Assembly: GCF_009604425.1 (NCBI RefSeq)
Contig: NZ_WEGI01000014.1
Span: forward strand, 1 to 64,000
Origin: Nocardia aurantia
GTDB lineage: Bacteria > Actinomycetota > Actinomycetes > Mycobacteriales > Mycobacteriaceae
DNA: 64,000 nt
Direction of reading: 5' to 3'
In this document: piece by piece, positions 39,921 to 48,126 of the stretch
How the letters are laid out: each line of letters begins with the position of its first letter
How positions within the stretch are numbered: position 1 is the first letter of the stretch
Translations under genes and position numbers: made by a program
The notes under the pieces: generated by a model
The model's database searches: none
The model's input: only the letters and a program-made list of their open reading frames with translations
What the model was told of the DNA's origin: nothing

Positions 39921-40961
39921 CTACCGCTCCGGCGGATACACCGCGCGGGCGAACGTGCCGACCTTGTCGATCATCCGCTCGAAGAACACGGCCGGGTCGG
40001 TGCCGATCACGATGTCCGCGTTGGGTTCCCGGCCCCACATGCCGGACCGGTCGGCGACGGTGGCGCCGCGGGTGAGGGTTCCGGTCAGCTCCACGTCCAC
40101 GGTGGCGGGACGGGTGACGGCCAGGGTCGGGTCCAGCGCCACGGCGGCCGCGAACGGGTCGTGCATGTGGGCGAGGTAGCCCTGGTCGTATTGCTGATGG
40201 AATTCGAAGTAGAACCGCACCGCGTCGGTGAGGAACCGGACGATCGGATTGCTGGCCTTGGATCGGGAGCCGGGCGGATCGGTCTCCGAGACCTCCTGTG
40301 CGGGAAGGCTTTCCGCGACCTCGGCGAGCCGGGTGAGATGTGCGGGGAACATCTCGATCGTCTCCGTGACGTCGAGCCCGCACACCAGCGGCCGCGGGTG
40401 GGCGTGGGCGGCGCCGAAGGCGTCGAAGACCTCTTTCCACGCCTCCGGGTCGACATGGACGTTCCATTCGCTGGTCGGGGTGGTGTTGCCGGGGTGGTCG
40501 AACGCCCCGCCCATCACCACCAGCCGTTTCAGCAGCAGCGGCAGTTGCGGCTCGATCCGCAGGGCCAGTGCGAGATTGGTGAGCGGGCCGGTGCACAGTC
40601 CGATGATCTCGCCGGGATGCTCCCGGACCAGATCCACCCACATCCGGGCGGCCGTCCGCGGTGACAGCGGCCGGGGCGAGGGCGGTAATTCGGCGTAACC
40701 GATGCCCTGCGGCCCGTGCGTGTCCTCGGTGGTGCGCAACGGGATCGCCAGCGGCGTGTCGGCGCCGAGCGCGACCTCGACGGCGGGCGCCCGGCACAGA
40801 TCCAGCAATGCCAGGTTGTTCGCCGCGACCCGGCGCGCGGGAACGTTGCCCGCCGTGGAAGCGATGCCGACGATCTCGGCATCGTCGCAGGCGAGCAGGT
40901 AGAGCAGCCCGAGGGAATCGTCGATGCCGGTGTCGACATCCATGATGATCTTCTGGCGCAC
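39921..40961 (-). CDS. Inosine-uridine-preferring nucleoside hydrolase family
   Basis: This 346-residue protein begins MRQKIIMDVDTGIDD with the calcium-binding D-x-D-x-x-x-D-D motif at residues 8-15. It also has VVMGGAFDHPGN, WNVHVDPEAW (N-x-x-x-D-P) and HMHDPFAAAVAL with the C-terminal D. It would cleave the N-glycosidic bond of ribonucleosides to free base and ribose. An insertion of about 25 residues (ESLPAQEVSETDPPGSRSKASN) precedes the substrate loop. Confidence 0.92.
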   Translation of the reverse strand: MRQKIIMDVDTGIDDSLGLLYLLACDDAEIVGIASTAGNVPARRVAANNLALLDLCRAPAVEVALGADTPLAIPLRTTEDTHGPQGIGYAELPPSPRPLSPRTAARMWVDLVREHPGEIIGLCTGPLTNLALALRIEPQLPLLLKRLVVMGGAFDHPGNTTPTSEWNVHVDPEAWKEVFDAFGAAHAHPRPLVCGLDVTETIEMFPAHLTRLAEVAESLPAQEVSETDPPGSRSKASNPIVRFLTDAVRFYFEFHQQYDQGYLAHMHDPFAAAVALDPTLAVTRPATVDVELTGTLTRGATVADRSGMWGREPNADIVIGTDPAVFFERMIDKVGTFARAVYPPER

Positions 40962-41012
40962 CCGGACAGCTTAGGCCCGGGGCACCGGCGCACCGGCAAC
41001 CGGGATACGCCC

Positions 41013-42212
41013 TCAGTAGACCGGCAGTTCGAAGCCGTCGTCCTTCGGCATGAACATCTTCCGGGTCAGCGGCATCACCACCGGCGAGGTGAGGATCCGC
41101 ATGCTGAACCGGCCCATCGCGGCCACGACACGGGAGGAGGGCAGCATCATCTTGATGCCGCCGCCGGGCATCTGCTTGGCGGTGGCGAGGAACGGCGTCA
41201 CCTTCTCCTCGTAACGGGCCAGCGCGCCGGTGAGATCGCCCGGGGTGGAAGCGATTTCGCCCGCCAGCAGGTAGGCGCCGACGATCGCCATCGCGGTGCC
41301 CATGCCGGTCATCGGTGAGCCGCAGTAGCCGGCGTCGCCGAGCAGGACCACCCGGCCCGTGGCCAGCGACGGCATGTCGACCCGGGTGAGCGAGTCGAAA
41401 TAGAAGTCGTCGGCGTGCTCTATCGTCTCCAGGACGAGGCGGGCGTGCCAGCCGGCGCCGGCCAGCATGTCGCGGATCAACTGCTTCTGCGCGGCGACGT
41501 CGCGGCGCAGCGCCGGATTCTCCGGGGTACGCAACGTGAGGATGGCCTTGGCGGTGGCGGGATCGCGGTCGGGCCGGATGGCGATCGCCGCGCCGAGCAC
41601 GGTGTGCATCGCCATCCAGCCCGGTTCGATCCCGGCCGGGGTGGGGATGGTGAAGAAGGCGCAGTAACCCTCGAGGTAGGTGGCGAACCGCTCCTCCGGT
41701 CCGAAGGCCAGCCGCCGGGTGGCCGAGTGCACGCCGTCGGCGGCGACGACCAGGTCGTAGCGGCCGGTGCGGCCGGAGGCGAAGGTGACGTCGGCGCCCT
41801 CGGGGTTCTGCTCGATGGCCTCGATCCAGTCGCCGTAGCGGTAGTCCGGGTCGCCGGCCTTGGCGATCTCGTCCAGCAGCACCTGGTTCAGGTCGCCACG
41901 GGTGATCTCGATCTCGGCGACCGGTCCGGTGCCGTCCATCGACTCCATCGACATCCGGGCGTATTCGCGGCCGGACCCGTCGACATAGACCAGGCCGAGT
42001 TCGTGCAGCTGGTGGCGGCGGATGCCCGGCAGCAGGCCCATCCGCTCGGCCGCCTCCTTGCTGGGCCCGCGCAGGTCGACCGCCTGCCCGCCCGGCCGCG
42101 GGGCCTCGGCCCGCTCGACGACGGTGACCTGGACGCCGGCCCGGAGCAGTTGCAGCGCAAGGGCATTCCCGGCGATTCCGCCACCGGCGATCAGGACGTG
42201 GGTGGTGCTCAT
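41013..42212 (-). CDS. FAD-dependent aromatic-type monooxygenase
   Basis: This 399-residue group A flavin monooxygenase has GGGIAGNALALQL at residues 10-22 (FAD ADP moiety), DLVVAADGVHSATRR near residue 150 (D-G motif) and RVVLLGDAGYCGSPMTGMGT near residue 288 (G-D motif). Such enzymes hydroxylate rings or act on tetracycline-like molecules. It is divergent from a TetR gene across about 100 bases with TGTCT-N-AGACA palindromes, so it is probably the regulator's target. Confidence 0.92.
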   Translation of the reverse strand: MSTTHVLIAGGGIAGNALALQLLRAGVQVTVVERAEAPRPGGQAVDLRGPSKEAAERMGLLPGIRRHQLHELGLVYVDGSGREYARMSMESMDGTGPVAEIEITRGDLNQVLLDEIAKAGDPDYRYGDWIEAIEQNPEGADVTFASGRTGRYDLVVAADGVHSATRRLAFGPEERFATYLEGYCAFFTIPTPAGIEPGWMAMHTVLGAAIAIRPDRDPATAKAILTLRTPENPALRRDVAAQKQLIRDMLAGAGWHARLVLETIEHADDFYFDSLTRVDMPSLATGRVVLLGDAGYCGSPMTGMGTAMAIVGAYLLAGEIASTPGDLTGALARYEEKVTPFLATAKQMPGGGIKMMLPSSRVVAAMGRFSMRILTSPVVMPLTRKMFMPKDDGFELPVY

Positions 42213-42238
42213 GAGGTGGGTCCTTTGCTTGGTTCGAA

Positions 42239-42298
42239 TGTCTCAGACATATGTGTAACACGGTCTGGCACGGGTGTCTAGAACAAATGTCTAAGACG
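42239..42298. promoter_or_regulatory. Operator region with three TGTCT-N-AGACA-type sites
   Basis: TGTCTCAGACA (42239-42249) is a perfect palindrome; TGTCTAGAACA (42275-42285) and TGTCTAAGACG (42288-42298) are variants. They lie between the divergent monooxygenase and TetR genes. Confidence 0.65.
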
Positions 42299-42315
42299 CT
42301 GATAGGGTGGTTGGC

Positions 42316-42882
42316 ATGGGAAACCGTGAAGATCTGCTGGCGGGCGCCCGCAAGGCCATCCTCGAACGGGGACTGGCGAAGGTGACCGCCCGTGACATCG
42401 CGAGCGCCGCCGGGGTGAGCCTCGCGGCCATCGGCTATCACTTCGGCTCGAAGGACCGGCTCATCGCGGAGGCGGTGCTGGAGGCCATGGGCACCGAGAT
42501 CGGCGACGACTTCGAGGCGGTGATCCGCGCGGCGGCCGCCGGCCGCACGCCGGCCGAGTCGCTCGCCCCGACCGTGGACGGGCTGCTGGGCATCCTCGAG
42601 CGGAATCGCGACCAGCTGGTGCTCGGGATGGAGAACGGCATGGCCGCCACCCGGTCCCCGGAGACCCAGGTCATCATGGCCGACGCCACCGACCGGGCCT
42701 GCGTGGAACTGGCTGCGACCCTGCGAGAGTCGTTTCCGGACATGGCGGAGGAGGACGCCTCGGCGGTCGCGAAGTTCTACTTCACGATGTTCCAGGGGAT
42801 CGCGGTGCTGTGGCTGCTCGCCCCGGCCACGAACCTGATCACCGGCGCGGAGTTCGCGCGGGTGTTCCGGGCACTCGGCTGA
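42316..42882 (+). CDS. TetR-family regulator
   Basis: From ATG 42316 the product is 188 residues (GTG 42307 adds three). The helix-turn-helix KVTARDIASAAGVSLAAIGYHF is at about residues 23-44, followed by GSKDRLIAEAV. The C-terminal domain is family-typical. The three palindromes before it and the divergent monooxygenase gene make it the likely local repressor. Confidence 0.92.
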   Translation: MGNREDLLAGARKAILERGLAKVTARDIASAAGVSLAAIGYHFGSKDRLIAEAVLEAMGTEIGDDFEAVIRAAAAGRTPAESLAPTVDGLLGILERNRDQLVLGMENGMAATRSPETQVIMADATDRACVELAATLRESFPDMAEEDASAVAKFYFTMFQGIAVLWLLAPATNLITGAEFARVFRALG

Positions 42883-42944
42883 GTCCCGCCCGCGCGGGCC
42901 CGCTAAGGTCACCGGCGGGAAACCGTGCGGAGAGGGAGCGAAAG

Positions 42945-43697
42945 ATGCTGGGGCGCATACCCGCAACCACGTGGCTGCGGCAATTGCGTTCCGCGACCGA
43001 CCCGGGCACCGTGCTGGTGTGCTTTCCGCCCGGCGGCGGATCCATCGGCGCGTTCCGCGAGCTTGCCCGGGAATTCGACTCCGGCACCGCCGTTTTCGCG
43101 GTCCAGTACCCCGGCCGCCAGGACCGGCTGGACGACCTGCCGCTACCGGGCCTCGCCGCCACCGCGGAGCGGGTCACCGCGGACCTGCTGACCTGGCCGC
43201 CGGTGCGATTCGCCCTGTTCGGGCACAGTATGGGCGCGACGATCGCGTACGAGACCGCGCGCCTGCTGGAGGCGCGTGGCCGCACGGTGACCACCCTGTT
43301 CGCGTCGGGGCGCATCGCCCCCGACGCGCCCTACGACGGCGACCTGCATCGCGGTACGGACGCCGGCCTGATCGACGAATTGGCCCGGCTGGCAGACGAT
43401 CCGGCCTCGGTGGAGATTTTGCGCACCGAGCCGGCGCTCGCGGAGCTGGTACTCCCCGCGGTCCGCAGCGACTACCAGGCGGTCGAGACCTACGTTCATC
43501 GTCCCGGAGAACCGTTGCGCTGCACCATTTCCGTGTTGCTCGGCGAGGACGATCCGACCGTCACCACCGAACAGGCCCAACGCTGGCGTGCCCACACCAC
43601 CGGCGAATTCGAGCTCACCACCTTCCCGGGCGGGCACTTCTATCTCGACACCCGGCCCGCCGAGGTGGCGCGGCTGATCACGGCCCGCGTCGGCTGA
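42945..43697 (+). CDS. Type II thioesterase (editing thioesterase family)
   Basis: ATG 42945 follows an AGGGAG site and gives 250 residues. VLVCFPPGGGSIGAFRELA, VQYPGRQDRLDDLPLPGLAATAERV, the nucleophile elbow FGHSMGATIAYETA near residue 92 and FPGGHFYLD with the catalytic His match TEII proteins that clear mis-primed carrier proteins in NRPS/PKS pathways. No NRPS or PKS gene is in the window, so its partner must lie elsewhere on the chromosome. Confidence 0.92.
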   Translation: MLGRIPATTWLRQLRSATDPGTVLVCFPPGGGSIGAFRELAREFDSGTAVFAVQYPGRQDRLDDLPLPGLAATAERVTADLLTWPPVRFALFGHSMGATIAYETARLLEARGRTVTTLFASGRIAPDAPYDGDLHRGTDAGLIDELARLADDPASVEILRTEPALAELVLPAVRSDYQAVETYVHRPGEPLRCTISVLLGEDDPTVTTEQAQRWRAHTTGEFELTTFPGGHFYLDTRPAEVARLITARVG

Positions 43698-43801
43698 CGG
43701 CATCCGTTACCGGCCGGTCCGAGTCGGCATCGGGTTCTTCGGGTTCGCCGGCATCCGGCGAGCGGCGTGCACCACTGGAAAGGCGGTAGAGGCGTCGAGA
43801 C

Positions 43802-44026
43802 GGCAATGCTCGGCGATTCCTCGAGGTCCACGGCCGGACGCCCGGCGACTGGCTGGTCCGCGAGCGGCTCCGGCGGGCCAAGGAGCTCCTCGAACTCACC
43901 GACCTGACGATCGACCGCGTCGCCTCGCAGTCCGGCTTCGCCACCGCCGCCGGCCTGCGCGCCGCCTTCGCCCGCCACCTCCACCTGGCGCCCAGCGACT
44001 ACCGCAACACCTGGCGCGCGGCCTGA
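43802..44026 (+). pseudogene. AraC-family regulator, C-terminal helix-turn-helix remnant
   Basis: There is no start codon, but the frame from 43802 to the TGA at 44024-44026 reads RRFLEVHGRTPGDWLVRERL then RRAKELLELTDLTIDRVASQ SGFATAAGLRAAFARH with P-S-D-Y-R at the end. This is the second half of an AraC/GlxA-type DNA-binding domain. A stop lies in frame at 43787-43789 and nothing upstream matches the rest of such a protein. It is a fragment left by deletion after the thioesterase gene. Confidence 0.8.
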
Positions 44027-44087
44027 ATGCCGCACCGGCACAGCACAATCGGCGCTCTCGGCACGGGCCGGGGACCTCGGCGCCGGC

Positions 44088-45425
44088 TCACCGCTGCCCG
44101 GCATCGGCGGCCGGCGGATGTCGCGGGGATCCGCGCAGCACCTGGAAGCCGGCGCGGGAGACCACGCCCGGGATCCGCCGCGCGGCCTGCCGATGCCGGA
44201 CCCGGGCGGCTTCGGGTAGCTCGTCCCACGGGAGCGCCACGGCGTCGTCGTGGGGGTGTGCGCCGGTACTGTGCGCGGTGATCCGCTGCTCGATCCAGCG
44301 CTGGTATTCCAGGCGTGCCAGCATCCGGACCTCCGCGTCGCTGAAGGTCGCCGCCGGTGTCTCCTCACCCGCGGGCACCATGAAACAGCCGATCGCGGCG
44401 AGGTTCTCACCGATCCGGCGTGCCTGTGCGCGACAGTCGCCGCGTTCGCGATCGGAGAGTTGCTCCCAGCCGCGCAGCACGTCCGCGTCGGGCGGCGCCT
44501 GCCGGCCGCCCATGGCCGTGTGGACCCGTGCCTGATGGTCGACGCGTTCGCTGGTGTCGTGCACCGCCTGTGCCAGCTGTTCGGTGACCTGGGTGCTGAC
44601 GTAGCCCGTGAGGCTGCCGATCACGCGGTCCTGTGCGGCCAGGCGCTGTGCCATCCGGCGGCATTCGAACAGCACGGCCTGCGCGTTGAGGAAGGTCTGT
44701 TCGGAGCGGCGGTCGCCCGCCCGGCCGAGCACGTCCTGGCCGACCATGATCACGATCATGAACACCAGCTGCGCCAGCGTCGAGAGGAATGTCATGAACA
44801 TGAACGGGTACCGATCGAATCGCTGAATCCCGGTCTGGGCCAGCACGATCCACAACACCTGCGTTCCCGCCGCGAGATAGAACGCCCACACGCTGCCCAG
44901 TCGTGTCGCGAGCCACGCGGCCAGGCGATCGTTGCGGCCGACCGCCTGGTCGGCGGCCCGCGGCGGGTCCTGCACCCGATGCTGCTCGATCCACGGGTGC
45001 GGGCTGGTCTCGAGCAGACTCAGCCCGCGGCTGAGCACCCGATCCTGCCGGTCCAGATGCGCCTGCAGATCGGCGACCTGAGCGAAGATCGCCTCGGCGT
45101 TCTCGTAGGTCTGCACCGAGCGACGGTCGGCCGCGGCGGTGAGCACCCGCTGCCCGACCAGGATGATCAGGCACAGCATCAACTGGGCGACGTTGTTCAG
45201 GAAGAGCAGGAACGGGAAGGGGTACGGGTCGAGCCGATGCAGCGGACCCCGTCCGGCGGCCGACGCCATGTATCCGGTGAAGGCCGCCAGCACCACGTAC
45301 AGGGCGGGCATCGACCCCACCCACCGGGTGACCGCCGCGGCGACGGCGGCGTTGACACCGATTCGCTCGTCGGCCATCGTCGCCGGCGACGGTTCCACCC
45401 CGGTCGCCGGATCACTGTCGCTCAC
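44088..45425 (-). CDS. Double DUF1003 membrane protein with C-terminal RyR domain
   Basis: Two DUF1003 modules follow one another, each with two membrane helices and the signatures LDPYPFPFLLFLNNVAQLML-LIILVGQRVL-ADRRSVQTYENAE and FDRYPFMFMTFLSTLAQLVF-IVIMVGQDVL-GDRRSEQTFLNAQ. The C-terminal part (ATFSDAEVRMLARLEYQRWIEQR ... LPEAARVRHRQAARRIPGVVSRAGF) is a bacterial RyR domain. The GTG at 45425 behind GGGAGGGCGGGAAG is preferred; ATG 45443 or 45593 are longer options. Function is unknown; RyR and DUF1003 proteins appear in predicted ligand-sensing membrane systems. Confidence 0.82.
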   Translation of the reverse strand: MSDSDPATGVEPSPATMADERIGVNAAVAAAVTRWVGSMPALYVVLAAFTGYMASAAGRGPLHRLDPYPFPFLLFLNNVAQLMLCLIILVGQRVLTAAADRRSVQTYENAEAIFAQVADLQAHLDRQDRVLSRGLSLLETSPHPWIEQHRVQDPPRAADQAVGRNDRLAAWLATRLGSVWAFYLAAGTQVLWIVLAQTGIQRFDRYPFMFMTFLSTLAQLVFMIVIMVGQDVLGRAGDRRSEQTFLNAQAVLFECRRMAQRLAAQDRVIGSLTGYVSTQVTEQLAQAVHDTSERVDHQARVHTAMGGRQAPPDADVLRGWEQLSDRERGDCRAQARRIGENLAAIGCFMVPAGEETPAATFSDAEVRMLARLEYQRWIEQRITAHSTGAHPHDDAVALPWDELPEAARVRHRQAARRIPGVVSRAGFQVLRGSPRHPPAADAGQR

Positions 45426-45768
45426 GACTTCCCGCCCTCCCATGTACGACCGAATTCCACAGCGCGCCTGGGTGGATGCGAGTGTGGAAGACCGTACGGG
45501 CTCCCCCTGCCACCCTGCTCGCGCTGCCCCCGGCGTCCGGCCGTTCTCGTCGGTGCTCCCGGTTCGTCCGATGACGTTCGGCTGAACCGACATTCGTGGT
45601 CACACGATACCGGTTCAGCGGCTCGGGGTCCCAGATTCGTTATCACGCAACGACTTCGACGGGAGGTCAGTGCGGGTGCCGAGTCGGGGGTGGCGACCGT
45701 TCGCGATCTCCGATATCGAGTGCGGCGCGGTTTGCGAACCGGGTTCCGCATTCCGGTACGCTGCGGGC
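45426..45768. other. Region between the DUF1003 gene and the iclR-like gene
   Basis: Apart from possible N-terminal codons of the leftward DUF1003 gene, I see no gene. Near the right edge GCGAACCGGGTTCCGC (45734-45749) is an inverted repeat sharing the GAACC/GGTTC halves with the operator at 46716, 20 bases before the regulator's ATG. Confidence 0.5.
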
Positions 45769-46536
45769 ATGGAGCCTGATCTCGACCCGAAGAACATCGT
45801 CGGGTCCATCATCAAGGGGTCGCGGCTGCTCGACCTCTACACGACCGACCGCCGCGAACTGTCGCTGAGCGAGTTCACCCGGGAGAGCGGCTACAACAAG
45901 ACCACCACCTACCGGCTCCTGCAGACTCTGGTCGCGGTGGGGTGGCTGGTCCGGTCGGCGAACGGCGACTATCGCCTGGGTCCGCGGCTGCTGGTCCTGG
46001 GCGCGATCGCGCGGGCCGATCTCGATCTGCGCAACGAGGCGCTGCCGTACATGCAGCGGCTGGCGGACGAATTCGGGGACACCGCGTTCCTCATGGTCCC
46101 GGGCCCGCACGGCGCGGTGACGATCGAGACGATCGTGGGCAGCAATCCGGTGCGGGTGCACGGCCTCGCGGCCGGGGCCGTGCTGCCGTATCACGTCGCG
46201 GCCGGGCCGGTCGTGCTGGCGGCGTTCTCGCCGGAGATCGAGGCGGCGGCGCTGGCCGGGGAACGCCGGCGGTTCACCGACCACAGCACGACCGAGCATG
46301 ACGCCTTGCGGGCCAAATTCGCCGAGGTCCGCGAGCAGGGGTACGCCTTCAGCGCGGAGGACTACATCGACGACGTGTGCGCGGTCGCGGCGCCCGTGCT
46401 CGGTCCGGACGGGTACGCGCTGGCGTCGCTGAGTGTCGGTGGCCCGACCAATCGCTTCGCCGAGGGTCTGCGCGAGCGGGCCGTGGCGCGCGTCGTCGAG
46501 TTCGCCGCCGATTTGTCCGCCCATCTGAACTCCTGA
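45769..46536 (+). CDS. IclR-family regulator of the catabolic operon
   Basis: This 255-residue protein has a winged helix-turn-helix at residues 20-75 (LSLSEFTRESGYNKTTTYRLLQTLVAVGWLVRSANGDYRLG) and the IclR effector domain after it (LRNEALPYMQRLADEFGDTAFLMVPG, VHGLAAGAVLPYHVAAGPVVLAA, FSAEDYIDDVCAVAAPVL). It lies 311 bases before an importer/catabolic operon whose promoter bears a perfect palindrome. Shared half-sites in front of its own gene suggest autoregulation. The effector is probably a pathway compound. Confidence 0.92.
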   Translation: MEPDLDPKNIVGSIIKGSRLLDLYTTDRRELSLSEFTRESGYNKTTTYRLLQTLVAVGWLVRSANGDYRLGPRLLVLGAIARADLDLRNEALPYMQRLADEFGDTAFLMVPGPHGAVTIETIVGSNPVRVHGLAAGAVLPYHVAAGPVVLAAFSPEIEAAALAGERRRFTDHSTTEHDALRAKFAEVREQGYAFSAEDYIDDVCAVAAPVLGPDGYALASLSVGGPTNRFAEGLRERAVARVVEFAADLSAHLNS

Positions 46537-46682
46537 GCCCGGCCGCACTCCGCCCCGGCCGGTCCGTGCGGTCCGGGGTGGGTGGCCGGGCGCCGGGTGC
46601 GTTCCGAACAGGCGTATTTTGCCGACGAACGGAGGCTCCGGCCGCTCGGGTCCGCCGATTACCGGGCATTTGCCGCGAAATG

Positions 46683-46710
46683 TTGACGCAGATCACTCCG
46701 CCGGTTTAGT
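46683..46710 (+). promoter_or_regulatory. Promoter of the catabolic operon
   Basis: TTGACG (-35, 46683-46688), 16 bases, TTTAGT (-10, 46705-46710). The predicted start near 46717 falls on the left edge of the palindrome 46716-46743. A leader of about 130 bases follows before GTG 46848. The rest of 46537-46847 holds no gene. Confidence 0.65.
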
Positions 46711-46715
46711 GTGAC

Positions 46716-46743
46716 CGTATTCCGAACCACGGTTCGGAATACG
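46716..46743. promoter_or_regulatory. Perfect 28-bp palindrome, likely IclR operator
   Basis: CGTATTCCGAACC, AC, then GGTTCGGAATACG: 13-bp arms with no mismatch, covering the predicted transcription start. Binding would block the polymerase. Confidence 0.8.
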
Positions 46744-46847
46744 GAACGGACCATATGACGGTCATCACAAGTCTCGACCGAGCGGGCGACGTCTGCGGCG
46801 CCCGGTTCGGTCGAGCCGCCCAGCCCAACGGCGAGCTAGGAGACTCC

Positions 46848-48044
46848 GTGCGCGGAACGACATCCCCCATTCGGACACGGCGAGGCATGCGCCGGGCGTG
46901 GTACATCGCCGTGGCCGTGACAGCGGCCACGGCGCTCACCGCGACCGCATGCGCGAAGGACGGCAGCGGCGGCGGCAACGCGACGATCAAGCTCGGCATG
47001 GTGGTCGCCGAGACCGGCCCGATCGCCGGCGCGGGCAAGACGTTCGCGAACGGGGCGCGCATCGCGGCCCAGGAGATCAACGACGGCGACCTGATCGGCG
47101 GCGGCAAGAAGATCGAACTGGTCGCGAAGGAGGGGTCCGAGGATCCGGCGAAATCGGCCGGGGTCGTGTCCCAGCTCGTGGCCGACAAGGACGTCACCGG
47201 CATCGCGTGCTGCATTCTGAGCACGGTGGCGGGGGCCGCGAAACCGATCGCCGACAAGCAGAAGGTCCCGCTCGTGCTGTGGGGCGCGACCGATGTGAAT
47301 CTCGCCGAACCGCCGTACGTGTTCCGTACGGTGACCATGCCGCAGCCCGCCAACGAGAAGCTGGCGCAGACCGTCGCCCAGCAGAGGAAGCCGGCCACCG
47401 TCGCCTACGGCGTGGTGACCGACAACTCGGGGATCGTGTCGCAGGCCGACGCCTTCAAGAAGGGCATGACCGAGGCCGGCGTGCGCAACGTCGGCCAGGT
47501 CGACACGCTCTCGACGCAGACCAACTTCACCGGCGCGGCGACCGACCTGATCCAGAAGAACGCGGACGCGATCGTCGTCGTCGGCACCCAGTCGAACGCG
47601 GTCGGGCTCATCGCGGCCCTGCACGACAAGGGTTACGCGGGTCAGGTCGTCAGCGGCGAGACCATCAGCGGCACCGGCGTGTACAAGTCGCAGCCGGCGG
47701 CCCTGGGCAGCGTCCCGTTCCCGGTCTACTTCCTGGCCGGTTCGGCCACGGGCGCGGGCAAGACCTTCGCCGCGGACTACAAGGCGAAGTACGGCGACGA
47801 TCCGGACGACTATGCCGCACAGGGCTTCACCGCGATCTGGACCATGGCCATGGGCCTGAAGGCCGCCGGTCACGACACCACCCGCGCCGGACTGGCGAAG
47901 GCCCTCGGCCAGATGACCGAGCTCGACACCGTCTACGGGAAGGTCACCTTCGACCACGGTCAGCTCAACGCCGCCCCGAGCGTGCAGGCCGTCCACTACA
48001 CCGCACCGGACGGCGCGATCGCGCCCTGGACCCCCGGTAACTGA
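46848..48044 (+). CDS. Branched-chain-type ABC substrate-binding protein
   Basis: GTG 46848 behind TAGGAGA gives 398 residues: an Arg-rich N-terminus, a membrane segment (AWYIAVAVTAATALTATAC), Cys-35 as possible lipidation site although the lipobox is weak, and a periplasmic-binding-protein fold of the LivK type (IKLGMVVAETGPIAGAGKTFANGARIAAQEIN). AIVVVGTQSNAVGLIAALHDKGYAGQVV lies in the second lobe. LivK homologues also bind aromatic or dicarboxylic acids, so the ligand is probably the operon's growth substrate. Confidence 0.92.
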   Translation: MRGTTSPIRTRRGMRRAWYIAVAVTAATALTATACAKDGSGGGNATIKLGMVVAETGPIAGAGKTFANGARIAAQEINDGDLIGGGKKIELVAKEGSEDPAKSAGVVSQLVADKDVTGIACCILSTVAGAAKPIADKQKVPLVLWGATDVNLAEPPYVFRTVTMPQPANEKLAQTVAQQRKPATVAYGVVTDNSGIVSQADAFKKGMTEAGVRNVGQVDTLSTQTNFTGAATDLIQKNADAIVVVGTQSNAVGLIAALHDKGYAGQVVSGETISGTGVYKSQPAALGSVPFPVYFLAGSATGAGKTFAADYKAKYGDDPDDYAAQGFTAIWTMAMGLKAAGHDTTRAGLAKALGQMTELDTVYGKVTFDHGQLNAAPSVQAVHYTAPDGAIAPWTPGN

Positions 48045-48126
48045 CGCTCCACCCGAGCGCCGCGGAGCCGCCGCCACCGCGCGGCTCCGCGGCCGCTGAC
48101 CGGGCACTATCCCGAGAGGACCTACC

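Noticed and set aside
39739..42966. 1075-residue minus-strand frame across three genes
   Set aside because: It runs out of frame through the amidohydrolase, nucleoside hydrolase and monooxygenase genes and is Arg/Pro-rich; all three true frames have complete motifs.
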